Below are positions 50,541 through 62,800 of a stretch of 64,000 bases of DNA, in pieces. The stretch covers positions 5,001 to 69,000 of the forward strand of contig JAMJFZ010003708.1 of assembly GCA_026225945.1 (NCBI GenBank). Direction: 5' to 3'. The stretch comes from Cricetomys ansorgei. Its lineage: Eukaryota; Chordata; Mammalia; Rodentia; Nesomyidae. The notes under the pieces are model-generated. The model had not been told where the DNA came from. It did not search any database and saw nothing but the letters and a program-made list of their open reading frames with translations. Position 1 is the stretch's first letter; every line of letters begins with the position of its first letter. The position numbers and the translations under genes are program-made.

Positions 50541-51154
50541 CATACAAAATGTACTGACTTGACGTAATGCCAGCTTCATACTTGTAGTCTGTGGATAAGG
50601 AAAGAGTATAAAGCAAGCAAGCAAGAGGGGAGGGAGCAGAACGGAACCTGTGTATATATTATCAACAACCTGCTGGAAAGCAAAGATAATATAAAAGCCT
50701 AGAAGTACCAGAAAGAAGGTATGTATCCTTCTAAGACTGGCTAATGGAAATAACGGAAGCCAAAAGGAAACAGGATTACCTCTAAATAACAGACGATTAT
50801 CTGCCAAGCTGAAGCTGTAAACCCAGAAATTTATCTTTGAAAACGGGAAGCAGGAAAACATATTTACAGATGAACAGGGGAAAGAGTTAAGAGCGCTGAC
50901 GGCTTAACACCTGCTATGAGAAACACCAGCGGTCAGCATGATGGAAACGATCCCAGAGAGACTCACTGTTCCCACCTCACCAGCAGTTGGGTGGGGTGGA
51001 AAGCCCTCAAAAAGGAGTTCACAGGTAATCTAAATGACTATTGATTTTTAAGACAACATCTTACAGGATTTAAATTAAAAATACAAGAAATGGCACCAAA
51101 CACTGAAGAGAGTTAAGTATTAGTAAAACCATTTGCAATGCATGAGAAACTTTA

Positions 51155-51310
51155 TTTTATTTTATTGGTTTTTTGAGACAGGGTTTCTCTGTTGTAACTC
51201 TGGCTATCCTGGAACTCACTCTGTAGACCAGGCTGGCCTTGAACTCACAGAGATCCACCTGCTTCTGACTCTCAAGTATTAGGATTAGAGGTGTGTGCAA
51301 CCACCGTGTG
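51155..51310 (-). repeat. B1 SINE
   Basis: Nearly complete antisense B1: TTTTTTGAGACAGGGTTTCT through GTAGACCAGGCTGGCCTTGA. Confidence 0.96.
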
Positions 51311-51757
51311 TCTTGCATGGGCAATTTTAATTTGAAATTTTTAAGATTTAATTTTAAAGTCTTCTAAGGAAGCATTTGTATAACACATTAAAAGAATAGC
51401 AAAAGATACTTGATTTCTCTTTAAAATTGCTTTTTTTTTTTTTGCTTTTCACTAAAAAATAGTAAAAAAATGTTTAATAAGCAAATAAAAGAAAACAAAA
51501 TATCAGAAATGACTTGGTTCCTCCAAAAGAAAAAGAGGAAGAGGAAACAAAGAAAATTCACTACAAAACCATAGCTAATCAAGTAGAAACAAGCAGCAAG
51601 ATGATAAATCAAAGATACCAATCATTTATTAAGTGTAAATCAAATATTCAAGTAAAAGACAGTATTGGTAGAATTGAATGTCTTAAAAAAATGTAGCTTA
51701 CACGAACATACTCACGCAAAGACAATGAAACCTAAATTAAATGGGGGAAATATAAAT

Positions 51758-51965
51758 ATAGGTCTGGCAAGATGGCTTCTTAAGTAACAACAATTACCTG
51801 CTCTTGTGGAGACCCAGTTTGACTCCCAGCCCCTGCACAGGCACACAACTGCCTGTGACACCAGCTCCAAAGGGATCTGAGGCCTTGGCCTCCTTGGGTA
51901 CCTGCCCTATATGTACGCCCCACCTCTCACACACTAACTATTAAAAATAATAAAAATAAATCTTT
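51758..51965 (+). repeat. B2/B3-type SINE
   Basis: GGTCTGGCAAGATGGCTTCT starts a B2/B3 head. GAGACCCAGTTTGACTCCCA and a final AATAAAAATAAATC complete it. Confidence 0.85.
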
Positions 51966-52139
51966 AGGAAATATTGAGTACAAAAAAACCTTTTTAAAAA
52001 GGTTGTAAAGCTACATTAGTGTCAAAGATGTTTAATAAGCTTTACTAGATTCAAAATGGGATATATCATAAAGTTAAAGGAATAAATCCAATAAAAGTTA
52101 TCATAAAGCTTAATGTACATAAAGATAGAATCTTTTTCT

Positions 52140-52252
52140 ATTTTGTTTTTGAGACAGGGTTTCTCTGTGTAGCCCTGGATGTCCTGGAACTCACTCTGTA
52201 GACCAGGCTGGCCTCAGGCTCCTGAGGGCTGGGATTAACCACCACCGCTCAG
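52140..52252 (-). repeat. B1 SINE, internally shortened
   Basis: TTTTTGAGACAGGGTTTCTC, TGTAGACCAGGCTGGCCTCA and GAGGGCTGGGATTAACCACC; part of the right half is deleted. Confidence 0.93.
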
Positions 52253-52796
52253 TGACAGAATCTTAAAATATACAAAGAAATGATTTATGTATCGAAATGG
52301 GGAAATATTTTCAACCAAGACCAAAAGCTTGAACCTATTTCTCTTAGCAACTGATAGGACAAAGGGAGACAGTAGATACATGGAATTTTGAACAATATTT
52401 TTGGAATATTTATTTTGTAGATATAGGATTAACCAAGTTGTTGAGAAAATATGGAGCTTATTAGATTTTTCTGTACTCAAAAACTCAAAATACCTTAGTA
52501 TACATGGAAATCATTAAAATTGGACCTGTCTGGACATTAATGTCTTCACAAATATCAAAGGACTAAAATGATACAGGATAGATGTTCTATTTACACTGGA
52601 ATTGAGAGAAAATAACAATAAAATTTTCATAAAACATATACCTATAATCACAGCTCTGAAAAGAAAACTCTACCACAATAATTAGAACTCTTGTCGTTGC
52701 TGTTGCTATGGGTTAAACCCAGTATCTTGTGTATGCTGGGAAAGTATTCCGGGATGAAGATGAAATAAACCCTTTCCTTCCCAAATTGCTTTGGTC

Positions 52797-52922
52797 ATGG
52801 TTTTTTTGAGGCAGGGCTTCTCTGTTGTAGCCCCAGCTGTCCTGGAACTCACTTTGTAGACCACACTGGCCTCGAACTCAGAGACCCACCTGTCTCTGCC
52901 TCCCAAGTGCTGGGATTCAACC
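52797..52922 (-). repeat. B1 SINE
   Basis: GAGGCAGGGCTTCTCTGTTG through CCCAAGTGCTGGGATTCAAC in antisense B1 order. Confidence 0.93.
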
Positions 52923-53204
52923 ATTAAATCGTTTGGTCACAGTTCTTAATCATACCAATAAAAAGCAAATTACAACCATAATGGTAAAAAGTGTTAAGAG
53001 AGGAAGACTCAGACTGAACTCTCAAGTGTCTTAACTTTGTCCTTCAATGCAGAATTGAAACCACTTTGGAAAACTGGCAGGATAAACTAACACTAAACAT
53101 GTTCACAGTCTTGACTTAGTTCTACACCTATAATGCTCAACAGAAATGTGTATGTACACCAAATGACAGGCACACAGCTGTTCTCTTTGATCTTTATTAC
53201 CTCA

Positions 53205-53345
53205 TTCTCTACGCATGACTATTTTGCCTGCATGCATGTCTGTGCATCCCTTGTACCCCTGGTGCCCAAAGAATCTAAAAGAGGGCATCAGATCCTTAGG
53301 GACCAGAGTCAGACTGTTGTGAACCATCATGTGAGTGTTAGTCAC
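53205..53345 (-). repeat. B2/B3-type SINE, partial
   Basis: GTGCCCAAAGAATCTAAAAG and GTTGTGAACCATCATGTGAG are central B2/B3 landmarks. The tRNA-like head is missing. Confidence 0.75.
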
Positions 53346-53556
53346 ACACTGAAATTCAAAACCAAGTCTGTCTCATTTTAATCAGTGTGGTAACCATAAT
53401 GCCAAGATTTGTCCCTGTAACTTTGGGCAAGGCACCTGATCTTTCCTAATTTACTTCTCCAGTTACTATGAGAATTAAATGAAATTATACACATCTATAT
53501 TCAGTAACTAGTACTTAATAAGTCACAGCTTCATTTTTGCTCTGGAAATAGTTTCA

Positions 53557-53838
<282 letters not shown>

Positions 53839-54439
53839 TTAAATCACAGATTAAAAAAAAAGTGAAACAAAAACTCAACAAAACTACAGATTAGATACTT
53901 AAAACTACTGATACAAACAAAGATTTCCAGGTAAAGGTGGATAGCAGCATCCTCGTATAACCCAGTGGAATAAAAACAATAAACTCTTTACCAGGGAAAG
54001 AGCTGAAGAAAAAAGAAGACGAAGATGAGTGCTCTCTCCTGCGGACACAGGCAACACAACCATAGCGAGCTGGAGAGCAGACACCCCGAGCAACGGCCTG
54101 GGCAGCACAGGCTGTGGGCACAGAGGCCGAAGTGTAATGGAGGAGCCTGGTGCTGAGATTCTCCCCCAGAGCTCTGGAGTGAATAGCCTGGAAGAAACCA
54201 CCCCACCATGCCTGGGTGAGACAGAAACCGGGAAACTGGCAAGTAGGCTCCTTGTGCAGGTAGGAGGGGATCGTCAATCAATCAACAGGTGGGTGGGGCT
54301 TCCATTACCCCCAACCTGCACCCCAGGAAAGTCTAAGCATGGAAGAATTGGTCCCCAAACACTAGAGATGAGCTGTAACTTGGAGGGTAAAAATGACAAC
54401 ACCTCACAAGTAAGAACACAACACCTGCTTGAACGCCTG

Positions 54440-54676
54440 AGACTAGCAGGATTAGGAGGTTTGGCCTTGCTGGAGAAGTGTGCCCCGGGGGGAGGCTTGA
54501 GGGCTGCATCTCAGCCGTGGGTCAGAATGCAGCTCTCATCTACTGCTCCAGCACCATGCTCCCCGCTATGCTGATAATGGACTAAGTCTCTGAAACTGAA
54601 AGCAAGTCCCAGTTAAATGTTTTCTTAGTTGCCTTGGCAACAGTGTCTCTTCACAGCAACATAACAGTGACTCAGT
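54440..54676 (+). repeat. Rodent interspersed repeat (RMER-like)
   Basis: GGATTAGGAGGTTTGGCCTT, ACTGCTCCAGCACCATGCTC and AGTTGCCTTGGCAACAGTGT, then CTTCACAGCAACATAACAGT, are the landmarks of this muroid family in their usual order. Confidence 0.8.
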
Positions 54677-54731
54677 GTGTGTGTGTGTGTATGTGTGTGT
54701 GTGTGTGTGTGTATGTGTGTGTGTGTGTGTT
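54676..54731 (+). repeat. (TG)n microsatellite
   Basis: About 27 TG units with two TATG interruptions, between the RMER-like element and a B1. Confidence 0.97.
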
Positions 54732-54832
54732 GAGACTGGCCTTACTAGGTAGTCGAGGCTGGCCTCTAATTTGTCCTCCTCCTGCCTCTGCCTCTGAGTG
54801 CTAGGATTATTGGTGGACGTCACCACGCCCAG
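54732..54832 (-). repeat. B1 SINE fragment
   Basis: TAGGTAGTCGAGGCTGGCCT and GAGTGCTAGGATTATTGGTG in antisense B1 order. Confidence 0.85.
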
Positions 54833-55288
54833 CTATGGCTGTTGCACTGAGAAGAGGCTGTGGTGGAGCAGTAATGAAATGCAGTGTGACCGGTTAGGAA
54901 TCTGTAAGCACGAGCCCAGGTCAGCCGTGACAGCGGCCTAGACCAGGACAGCAGGGGAGTGTCAAAGCCGACCAGATTTAAGGCACATTATGAGGAAGGA
55001 AGGTTTCCTAACGGACTGGCTGTAACGTGGCAGATCCTCATTACAGGTCCTCATTCATCCTTCCTTTTCTCTTATAAGAGGCAGAATAGTAATCCAAGGT
55101 CAGTTATTTTTAAGCAATAGCAGCTCATAAGTAGTGCAAAGAAAGGAGAGGGCCCCAGAGGCAAGCACACGAGACTATAAGCTACAATCTAACTGCAAAG
55201 AGGAAACATGTAAAAGTGGGCATTCATACTCGAAAAGCAAAGCCATCCAGTCGTAAACAAGAGCTTCCCTAAACGTGTCACGTTAACG

Positions 55289-55497
55289 CAGTGATTCTCA
55301 ACCTGTGGGTCGCGCCCCACAGGGGTGTGCGCGCCAAATGACCCTTTCACAGGGTGGCCTAGGACCAGCTGCATGTCAGAAACTTACATGATTCATAGCA
55401 GTAGCAAAATTACAGTGATGAAGCAGCAATGAGAACACTTTTACGGTTGGGGTCACCACAACATGAGGTGTCAGCATAGTAAGGTTGAGAACCACTG
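55289..55497 (+). mobile_element. Non-autonomous hAT element (URR1-type) with terminal inverted repeats
   Basis: The left end CAGTGATTCTCAACCTGTGG and right end AGGTTGAGAACCACTG are inverted repeats of about 15 bp, and the length (209 bp) suits the family. The 8-bp flanks (CGTTAACG and CTCTAAGT) are no longer identical, so the target-site duplication has decayed. There is no coding capacity. Confidence 0.85.
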
Positions 55498-55754
55498 CTC
55501 TAAGTAACAGTAAAATAAAAGATAACAATCACAAGCGCTCAAGATTTATTCAGGGGACATTGTTTAATAGAGAAGTAAAATGTACTTATCTTTCCCAAAG
55601 GAATTTTTATTTCCATGGAACCTTATTCTCTAAATTTATTTCTAAATTTCTAAGTTCCTCTAAATTTCTCTAAATTTAACATAAACAAAATTAAAATGCC
55701 ATAAACAAAATGGGCACCACGATAAAACATCTAAAGGACATATAAAATTTTTAG

Positions 55755-55912
55755 CCTGTATTTCTTTAGCGCATGTGCACACACACACACGCACTGAGAG
55801 GCTGAGGACAGCCTGGGAAGTCAGTCCTGGTCCCAAGTCGCTCTTGAGCCTCCCACTTGGTTGTCAGGCTTTACAGCAAGCGTCTCTAACCACCTAGCCA
55901 CCTTGTGCCCTA
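55755..55912 (-). repeat. B3-type SINE, diverged
   Basis: TCCTGGTCCCAAGTCGCTCT and TCTCTAACCACCTAGCCACC resemble an antisense B3 head. Confidence 0.65.
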
Positions 55913-56159
55913 CATTTTAAAATTAAAGTAAAAGCATGCTATATTTTACGTAGCAGAAAAGAAGTGAAGCACTAAATGAGTAAATAAATTATCCAGAAAT
56001 GCATGTAACAATTATTTTAAAAATCACTTTCGGCAGTTTACACATTCATACTAAAAGCCAAACACCTGCTCAGCAATGGTGGGTAACATTGAAAGATATT
56101 GGTCCTCAGTACAAAGCAGGGGTTCAATAATATGTTAAAAATTGATTAAATGAAAATTG

Positions 56160-56336
56160 CTTTGAGGTTTATATTTACTTATGGGTTTATTATGGGGTGG
56201 TTTCATGGTGTGCACGTGACATGTGGGAGTCAGAGGACAGCTAGTGGGCGCAGTTCTTGCCTTCCTCAGGTCGCCAGGCCAGAGGGAGGCCTTCACTCGC
56301 TAGCTATCTCGAGGTACCCAGGATCTTCATTGTAGC
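56160..56336 (-). repeat. B3-type SINE, diverged
   Basis: TGACATGTGGGAGTCAGAGG followed by ACAGCTAGTGGGCGCAGTTC matches the antisense B3 body. Confidence 0.7.
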
Positions 56337-56428
56337 TAAGCAAACTAGCATGAACTAAGACCCTATGAAGCTTTCACAATTAGTGAAAACTAACAAACTT
56401 CATTATCTGTTGAATTAAGAATATACGA

Positions 56429-56622
56429 GGGCCTGGAAAGATGGCTCAGAGGTTAAGAGCAGTAGCTTTTCTTCCAGAGGACCCAGGTTCAATTCCCACA
56501 ACCACATGGCAGCTTGCAACTGTAACTCTAGTTCCAGAGGATCTGACACCCTCACACAGGCATACATGCAGGGAGAACACTAATGAATATCAAATAAAAA
56601 TAAATTATATTAAAAAAAAATA
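56429..56622 (+). repeat. B2 SINE, nearly intact
   Basis: GGCCTGGAAAGATGGCTCAG starts a clear Pol III-type head. CAATTCCCACAACCACATGG follows, and it ends in AATAAAAATAAATTATATT plus poly-A. Confidence 0.95.
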
Positions 56623-56629
56623 CACAATG

Positions 56630-56775
56630 AGCCAGGTATAGTGGCTAACTGTTATAACCCCAGCACTCTGAAGGCTGAGACAGGAGGATCACCACTACTT
56701 CAAGGCCAGCCTGGTCTATGAAGTGAGTCCCAAGATGACCTGGCCTACAGAGTGAGATACTGCCTCAAGAAATGA
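56630..56775 (+). repeat. B1 SINE
   Basis: GAGCCAGGTATAGTGGCTAA through GGCCAGCCTGGTCTATGAAG, inserted directly behind the poly-A tail of the B2. Confidence 0.88.
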
Positions 56776-56887
56776 GCAAACAAAGACTATTTAATCTCTT
56801 TAACTGAAAATCAGACCTGATATAATTCATAAATAACGAGTTAAAAATACACATACCACACTGCTCTTGGCAATGTGTTTTTCTTTT

Positions 56888-57057
56888 ATTTTTTAAAAAT
56901 TTTGTGTGTATGTATGCATGCCTGTACCACAGTGCAGGCGGGAGCCGGACAACTTGTGGGAGCTGGTTCTCTGCTTCTTCCATGTGGTCCTGGGGCTCAA
57001 ACTCCAGACATCAGGCTTGGCAGCAAGCACCTTCACCTGCTGAGCTACCTTGCTGCC
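56888..57057 (-). repeat. B3-type SINE
   Basis: GTACCACAGTGCAGGCGGGA, CTTGTGGGAGCTGGTTCTCT and TTCACCTGCTGAGCTACCTT in antisense B3 order. Confidence 0.88.
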
Positions 57058-59294
57058 CAAATTCATTCTGCTATATTCATGAAACAAAGAATTTCTTCCT
57101 AAAATAAAAAAGCTCAGACAAGTATCTCTTCCTCTAGATGGCATGCTCAAATCCTAGCAAGTCCCTACATCTGAGACAGCTCTAGGAACCCGAACCCAGT
57201 GCCTATTCCTCTCAGCTCCCACGCTTTCTCTATAAGTCTCAGGTTCAACAGGGACATGTCAGACGAACCGGCCTGTGGTGTGGAATGGCTGGAGGAACAA
57301 CAGCAGGTTTCTACTGATAAGTATGTTTAAAACATTTGTAGCTGAGCCTAAGATCATAAAAACGCAATACATCACAGTTCATAAACACGACACAACACTG
57401 GGTGTTAAACAACTGTGAGTCAGTTAAAATCAGCAAACATTTATAGGGTGTCTGCTCCGCTCAGCACCCAGACTTCCACGATCCCCAGGATCTCGTGGCA
57501 TGAATAATAGAAAAGCTATTAATAAAACAACTGCCACGTGTAAGGCACAAACGGCAGGTAGTATGATTTCACGAGCAGATGAAAAACAAATGGAGCATCT
57601 GACAGCCCCTCAACAAGAAACAAGAATTGCGATCAGACAATGCTTCATAACAACGCAGCAGGGAACTAGCCCTGCCTTCAGTGAACACAATGCAGGGTTC
57701 TTCCCCAGGCACTGGGCAGTAATAGGTGAACTGGCGATGGAATGTTACACAACTACAGAAGAGACATACACTCAGCATCCTTCAACGTCAGGACGCTGTC
57801 AGTTCCTACACAATTCAGTGCAGTGGTTCCAGTTGAGCTAAGCTATATCCTAGAAGGATCACCCTAGCTTGCCGAGTGAGAACTACGCAGGGTGGAGAGG
57901 AGAGGCACCCTTCTGCTGTGGCTGCTCAGGGATCAAATGCACTGTGTTCTGCTGGCCTCTGTGCTAGAAACACAGAGGTGAACAGGACAGAGCCTGCTTT
58001 CAAGGGGTTCACAGTCTGGGGAGGACAGCAGACATCCACCACTTAAAGATGAAGCCTAGTTAAGACTCTCAAATAGCAGTAAATATGAGGAAAATAAATC
58101 AGAGTAACAGGGCGGGAATCCTGTTCAGGTATTTAGTTTAATTAAGTAGGTCTGAGACAGTCTGCCTTGGGTCTCAGTTAAGCCTGAGCTGACAAAAGCA
58201 CACAGCCATACAAAAAGATTCAAGGGAGGCTTCCTGTCAGAAAGAGCAACGAATACAGAGGCTTGAAATATAATGAACCCTGTCAGTGTAGAGGGGACAG
58301 GAATGACAAGAGAACAGAGTTAGACTGTTAATTATAAACCTGTTCTCTTTTTTAGAAGCAACTGGTCTGTTCAACGGAGCTTGCCCTGAAGACAAGTGGA
58401 TGTTGTGACTGAATCCTCGACAACGAAGTAAGGGCCAACATAAAGAAGCGATTTCAGAGCCAACTGTTGTAATACGTGGGCATTTCCCCTCCCATCTGTG
58501 GCAAGACACAGGCCGTAATCAACCCCGGGAGCCACCTGCTGACTGCGACACTCTCTGTGGACCATTACATGAATACAGAGTATGGGCCAGAATGCATTTT
58601 GAGGTTCTAAGTTACTATAGCCAAGCCTCATATGGACCTGGTCTTCTAAGCTCTGTAAGAAGTCTGAATTATAGTCTTATTGCAGTGGAACACAAGTAAT
58701 ACAACCTAATTTTTTAATTTACGAAAATCATTCTAAGCTATACATATAAGCTACATTGGCTTATGCCAGGCGGTAGCAGCGGATAAACGGTCAGACGTAG
58801 GGTATGTTTTAAAGTAGACTCATGAGAACGTACTGCCGAGACTGCATGTGAGGCATACAGGAAAGGAATGACCACAATTAGGTTCTGGTGTTTAAGCTTG
58901 AGCATTCATTAGGTCAAAAACCATTCCCTGCTGTGAATGAGCGCATCAGACTTCTTGCAAGACCAAAAGGAACTGAGCAGTTCTAGCTCTAGGGAAGGAA
59001 ATTAATGGCTCTCTTTTGTTTGAAATGCCTTTAAAACCTACAGATGAAACAGACAGGGTAATGAGTTTCAAACTCAAAAGAGACAGCCTGGAGACACGCA
59101 ATTCCGGTTCTCCATAAAAAAGAGAATTTAAAGCTATGGGGATTAGCTCTCTCCTCTCCTACAAAACCAAGTCCAAATCCTAAGCCTGTCACCACATGGT
59201 CCTCTGCCACCTGGACGATCCGCCAGCACTTCCCGACTCCACACACGCACAGTCCCACTGACTCACACCCTCCAGCTGCCGCCTGCACTGCTCA

Positions 59295-59362
59295 GCTACT
59301 TTGGAAGCAGGGCTTACACATGCCAGGCAAGCAATCACCCACCAAGCCACATCCCAGCCCAG
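59295..59362 (-). repeat. ID-type SINE
   Basis: On the minus strand it reads GGCTGGGATGTGGCTTGGTG, then TTGCTTGCCTGGCATGTGTA and AGCCCTGCTT, the ordinary ID element head. Confidence 0.8.
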
Positions 59363-59736
59363 GCACTGTCCATTCCTCAAGGCTCGTATCAGAACCTCCT
59401 GTCATATTTCCTAACACTACCACAACTTAAGGTTACATCTCCATTTTCTGTAGTTCCCAAGTAATTATTTCCCACATATCTGGCACCTACTTAAAGGCAA
59501 AAGTTAGACGGTTACATGCTAGCTATTCCACTCAGTCCTAATCTCCACGTTTTGTCCCGTGACGACTAACGAGTGGTTATTTAACGAGACAAAGCACGTC
59601 TTCCTCTCCTTTCACTTGATCTCGGGCCCCGACACAGCGCCGTGAGGATGGAGAGTACTCTGGCCTGTCTGTACCTTTTGGAACACATATTAGGGCTTTC
59701 AGGCATCGCGGAAGGCGCTGTGCTCTGGGAGCTCAC

Positions 59737-59842
59737 CTATGTCGATGTCCGTGAAGCCTTCCGCGCTTATGGCATCCATGGTGCTCTTGTCTATCGTGTC
59801 CAGGCAGAGGCTCGCCAGCTGAGGCTCGTCAAACAGCCGCGC
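59737..59842 (-). CDS. Btbd1: Btbd1 exon (BTB-BACK junction)
   Basis: From TTGCAG (AG at 59844-59843) to the GTGAGC donor (59736), it encodes [20 protein letters not shown], then [10 protein letters not shown] and TDIDI plus one base of an Asp codon. This is the start of the BACK region (3-box-like helices) of BTBD1. The 106-nt length (35 codons + 1) agrees with the next exon starting with the two bases that finish the Asp codon. Confidence 0.98.
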
Positions 59843-60356
59843 CTGCAACACAAACAACGCCGCCTCACTTCCACTTCCTTTACCTCCGGGCGGAGCACAT
59901 CCAAAGCTGACACTGTCGACAGCCCTAACTGCGAGCCGTGTAAAGTGCTGCCAGTGAGAGGCGGAAGGCCAAAGAGCACCGTCCGCTGAGCACCAATGGC
60001 AGCATCTTACTGCCGTCCGCACGTGTGCACGACAGCCCATTTGCGTGCGCATTACTTAGTCCGGCCCCTAACACACTCCCTGGACTAGGTCAGGCACAAC
60101 AAGCAGGTTCAGGGAGATGCACCTATTTGTCTAAGATATTCTAGTTACATATGTGCAGCCCAGCGTTTAAAATCTTAGCTTTACTATCACCAGTAACTAG
60201 AACATCGACTGTCAAGAATAAAAACAGACCACAATTTTCTTAACGTTTCCTGTTGTGATGGGAGCAGCACAAGAAGGCTCCTAACTGACTAACCACACCA
60301 GAAATGACACCCAAAACTGACAGGACCGATGGGTCTTCATGTAATTTTAAGTAAAC

Positions 60357-60570
60357 TTCTTCTCTTTTATTTTTATTTTATGAGTGTTCTATATGCATGT
60401 ATATATGTGTACTGTGGGTGTGCCTGGTGCCTGCACAGACCAGAAAGAGCATTGGATCCCCTACAACTGAGGTTACAGAAGGCTGAGACACCACTCGGTG
60501 CTAGGAACTGAACTTAGGCAATTTATAAGAGCAGCAAATGCGCTTAAGTGCTGAGCCATCTCTTTAGTCC
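60357..60570 (-). repeat. B2/B3-type SINE
   Basis: GTGGGTGTGCCTGGTGCCTG, GTGCTAGGAACTGAACTTAG and AAGTGCTGAGCCATCTCTTT mark a nearly complete antisense element. Confidence 0.92.
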
Positions 60571-60610
60571 CATCAAAATTGATTTTAAGGGATTCAATAA
60601 CTGAATTTCA

Positions 60611-60885
60611 GTGTGTGTGTGTGTGTACATGTGTATGGAGTATGTAAGCGCTTGTGTGTGTGTGCACGTGTGTGTGTGTGTGTGTGTGCGCGCGCCCACG
60701 TGTATGGAATGTGTGTGTGTGTGTGGGCATGTGTATGTGTGTATGGAGTGGAGGAGGGGCTTGTGCACGTGTGTATGGAGTGTGTGTGTGTGCACGTGTG
60801 AATGGAGTGTGTGTGTGCACATGTGTATGGAGTATGTGAGCATGTGTGTGTGTGTGTGTGATGTGTGTGGGTGTGTGTATGATCT
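60611..60885 (+). repeat. TG-rich tract with TATGGAGT interruptions
   Basis: (TG)n blocks are separated by five or six GTATGGAGTGTG-like interruptions with GCACGTG and CGCGCGC motifs. The result is a loose higher-order repeat. Confidence 0.93.
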
Positions 60886-61149
60886 CTGTAACTATGTCCA
60901 AGAAGAGAGACAAGAGCAAGGCCTGTCCTCAAGTACCAATATTTAATAAAAGTCTGTCCCTAACGTACCCGGCGTTTCCTATGCGGCAGAGTGAACGACT
61001 GCAGATGAGCTCTGGGTCCTGGTCTCTCACTGTGAGGCTGTAGGCAGGTGGTTATTCTCCCAGATTTTAATTCTCATTTACAAAATGGGAACTGATCTAG
61101 GAGTCACCAGTACCATTTCTAGTACTAAAATTCAACAGGATTTATACTG

Positions 61150-61265
61150 CTTTGTTCAGACAGTTGTAGTATAGCCCAGGCTGACCTAAACTTGAGTTCA
61201 CAGTAATCCTCCCGCTTCAGCTTCCTGAATACTGTGCTTACAGGCATGTGCCATCATGTCAGGCA
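61150..61265 (-). repeat. B1 SINE, old
   Basis: GTAGTATAGCCCAGGCTGAC and GCTTACAGGCATGTGCCATC in antisense B1 order. Confidence 0.82.
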
Positions 61266-61369
61266 GGATTTTATTTTACCAACTCGTAATTTTAAAAACA
61301 GTTCATACAAAAGTATTATCGCACAGGAAATACATTAATATTTACACATAATTATGTTTATGTTCAGTT

Positions 61370-61527
61370 CTGTTGGGTTTTTGGTTTTCTGAGACAGGGT
61401 TTCTCTGTGTAGGCCTGGCTATCCTGGTCACTCTGCAGACCAGGCTGGCCTCGGACTCAAGAGACCTGCCTGCCTCTGCCTCCCAAGTGTTGGGATTAAA
61501 GGCGTGCGCCATAACCGCCTGGCTTGT
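61370..61527 (-). repeat. B1 SINE close to a Btbd1 exon
   Basis: Nearly complete B1 (TTTCTGAGACAGGGTTTCTC to AAGTGTTGGGATTAAAGGCG). It is on the same strand as Btbd1 and starts about 40 bp downstream of the donor of the exon at 61567. Confidence 0.95.
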
Positions 61528-61566
61528 GTTCAATTTTAAGCTACCATTACAGCTACATTTACTTAC

Positions 61567-61723
61567 CTGAGTAAGCAACATGAAGGCATTATCTGCCCTA
61601 AGATGTTTGGTGAGAAATTCTACACAGTGTGCTTCCAGGGCAGGGACTGCATACTTCTTAGCAGTATAAAGAGTTGTCATAACGGTTTCTGGACCAATTT
61701 GAACTTCATCTGAATACAAAAAT
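61567..61723 (-). CDS. Btbd1: Btbd1 exon (end of BTB domain); most 5' exon in the window
   Basis: BTBD1 is a BTB-BACK-PHR protein reported to bind topoisomerase I and, like related BTB proteins, to act with CUL3. From TTTTCAG (AG at 61725-61724) to the GTAAGT donor (61566), this exon completes an Arg codon and encodes [40 protein letters not shown] and [12 protein letters not shown]. That is the C-terminal third of the BTB domain (FLYSDEV and [12 protein letters not shown] are hallmarks) and the first linker helix. The seven exons in the window give the last 348 or so of about 480 residues. The N-terminal exon, with the start codon and most of the BTB domain, lies beyond base 64000. Confidence 0.97.
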
Positions 61724-62582
61724 CTGAAAAGCGATTGGAAAACTTTAAATAGATGATCAGCATTGTTTTAGACAAACAATCTATCAGGATTTAACCTTTG
61801 AGATTTAAATGAACAAACTAAAGAAAAAAACCTTGAAATTTATATCAAGGTAAAAAGCACCTGTATAGTACTGTAATCTTATTCCCAGGAGATATGAAGT
61901 ATCTCCATTTCAGAGGCAGTTAAGCAGCGCTCAGGAGACAGGGCGCACACACACACACGTCCCTGGGCCAAGTCTCGAGCTCCTCTTAGCACTCCATAGA
62001 TGCTTACAAGAACAGCGGGTCTCCAAATGTCTCCCTCATCAAAGGACATCCACTTGAGAAAATCCACAGTTAGCTAAGGCCTCGCCTCCAAATCTTAAAA
62101 GACGTGTTTGACTTCCTGATAGACGACTTGCTAGTCCTTTGAGGCCCTTATAGTCATTACAGAATCTGCACGGCAACCACAGGCTAGTGCTGGGGCTTTA
62201 GAGGGATACAATAGTTTAGTAACCGCTGGCTTGCACCCAGAGGTTTAACATCCATGGACTCAACCACAATCCCATCAACAACACATTGTAGGGAGAAAAA
62301 AAGATAAAGAAATTGTGTGGGCTTGAGCCTGTACTATCATTTACTTGGTATGTGGTTTAAGCAAATTATCATAGTGTGACTCTCCAAAGACATGGAAAAA
62401 ACAGAACCTATTTGTAATGTTGCAGGGGAAATGAACAAGTTAAAATATACAGCACTTGCAATAGAGCCCAACAAAAATTAACCTGAGTAAATGTTAGCTG
62501 TTTACTAATATATGATCTCATTTTTTTAAAAAAAGACTTTTTCTCTGTATTTTGGAATATTCCTTTTCCCTTTCTTCTAGCC

Positions 62583-62800
62583 CAGTGGTTTTCAACATGT
62601 AGGTTTGAGCCCCTTTGGGGGGTTGAACATACTTTCACAGGGTAACCTAAGACCATCTGCGTATCAGATATTTACAATTCCTAACAGTACCCAAATGACA
62701 GTTATGGAGTAGTCATGAAGACAATGTCATGGTTGGGGGTCACCACAGCATGAGGAGCTGTAGTGCTGGGTCACAGCATAGGGGAGGTTGAGAACCACTG
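62583..62800 (+). mobile_element. Non-autonomous hAT element (URR1-type) with clear terminal inverted repeats
   Basis: Termini CAGTGGTTTTCAACATGTAG and GAGGTTGAGAACCACTG are inverted repeats. The body shares GATATTTACAATTCCTAACA and GGTTGGGGGTCACCACAGCA with the copies at 25227 and 55289. The left flank TTCTAGCC fits the CTAG-centred target preference of hAT-Charlie elements; the right flank TATCTGGA has decayed. Confidence 0.87.

Larger units (their letters stand above)
59843..61566 (-). other. Btbd1 intron, no other gene seen
   Basis: It contains two B1 copies, one B2/B3 and a TG-rich tract. The remaining sequence (59850-60350 and 60900-61140) shows no recognisable element. Confidence 0.65.
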
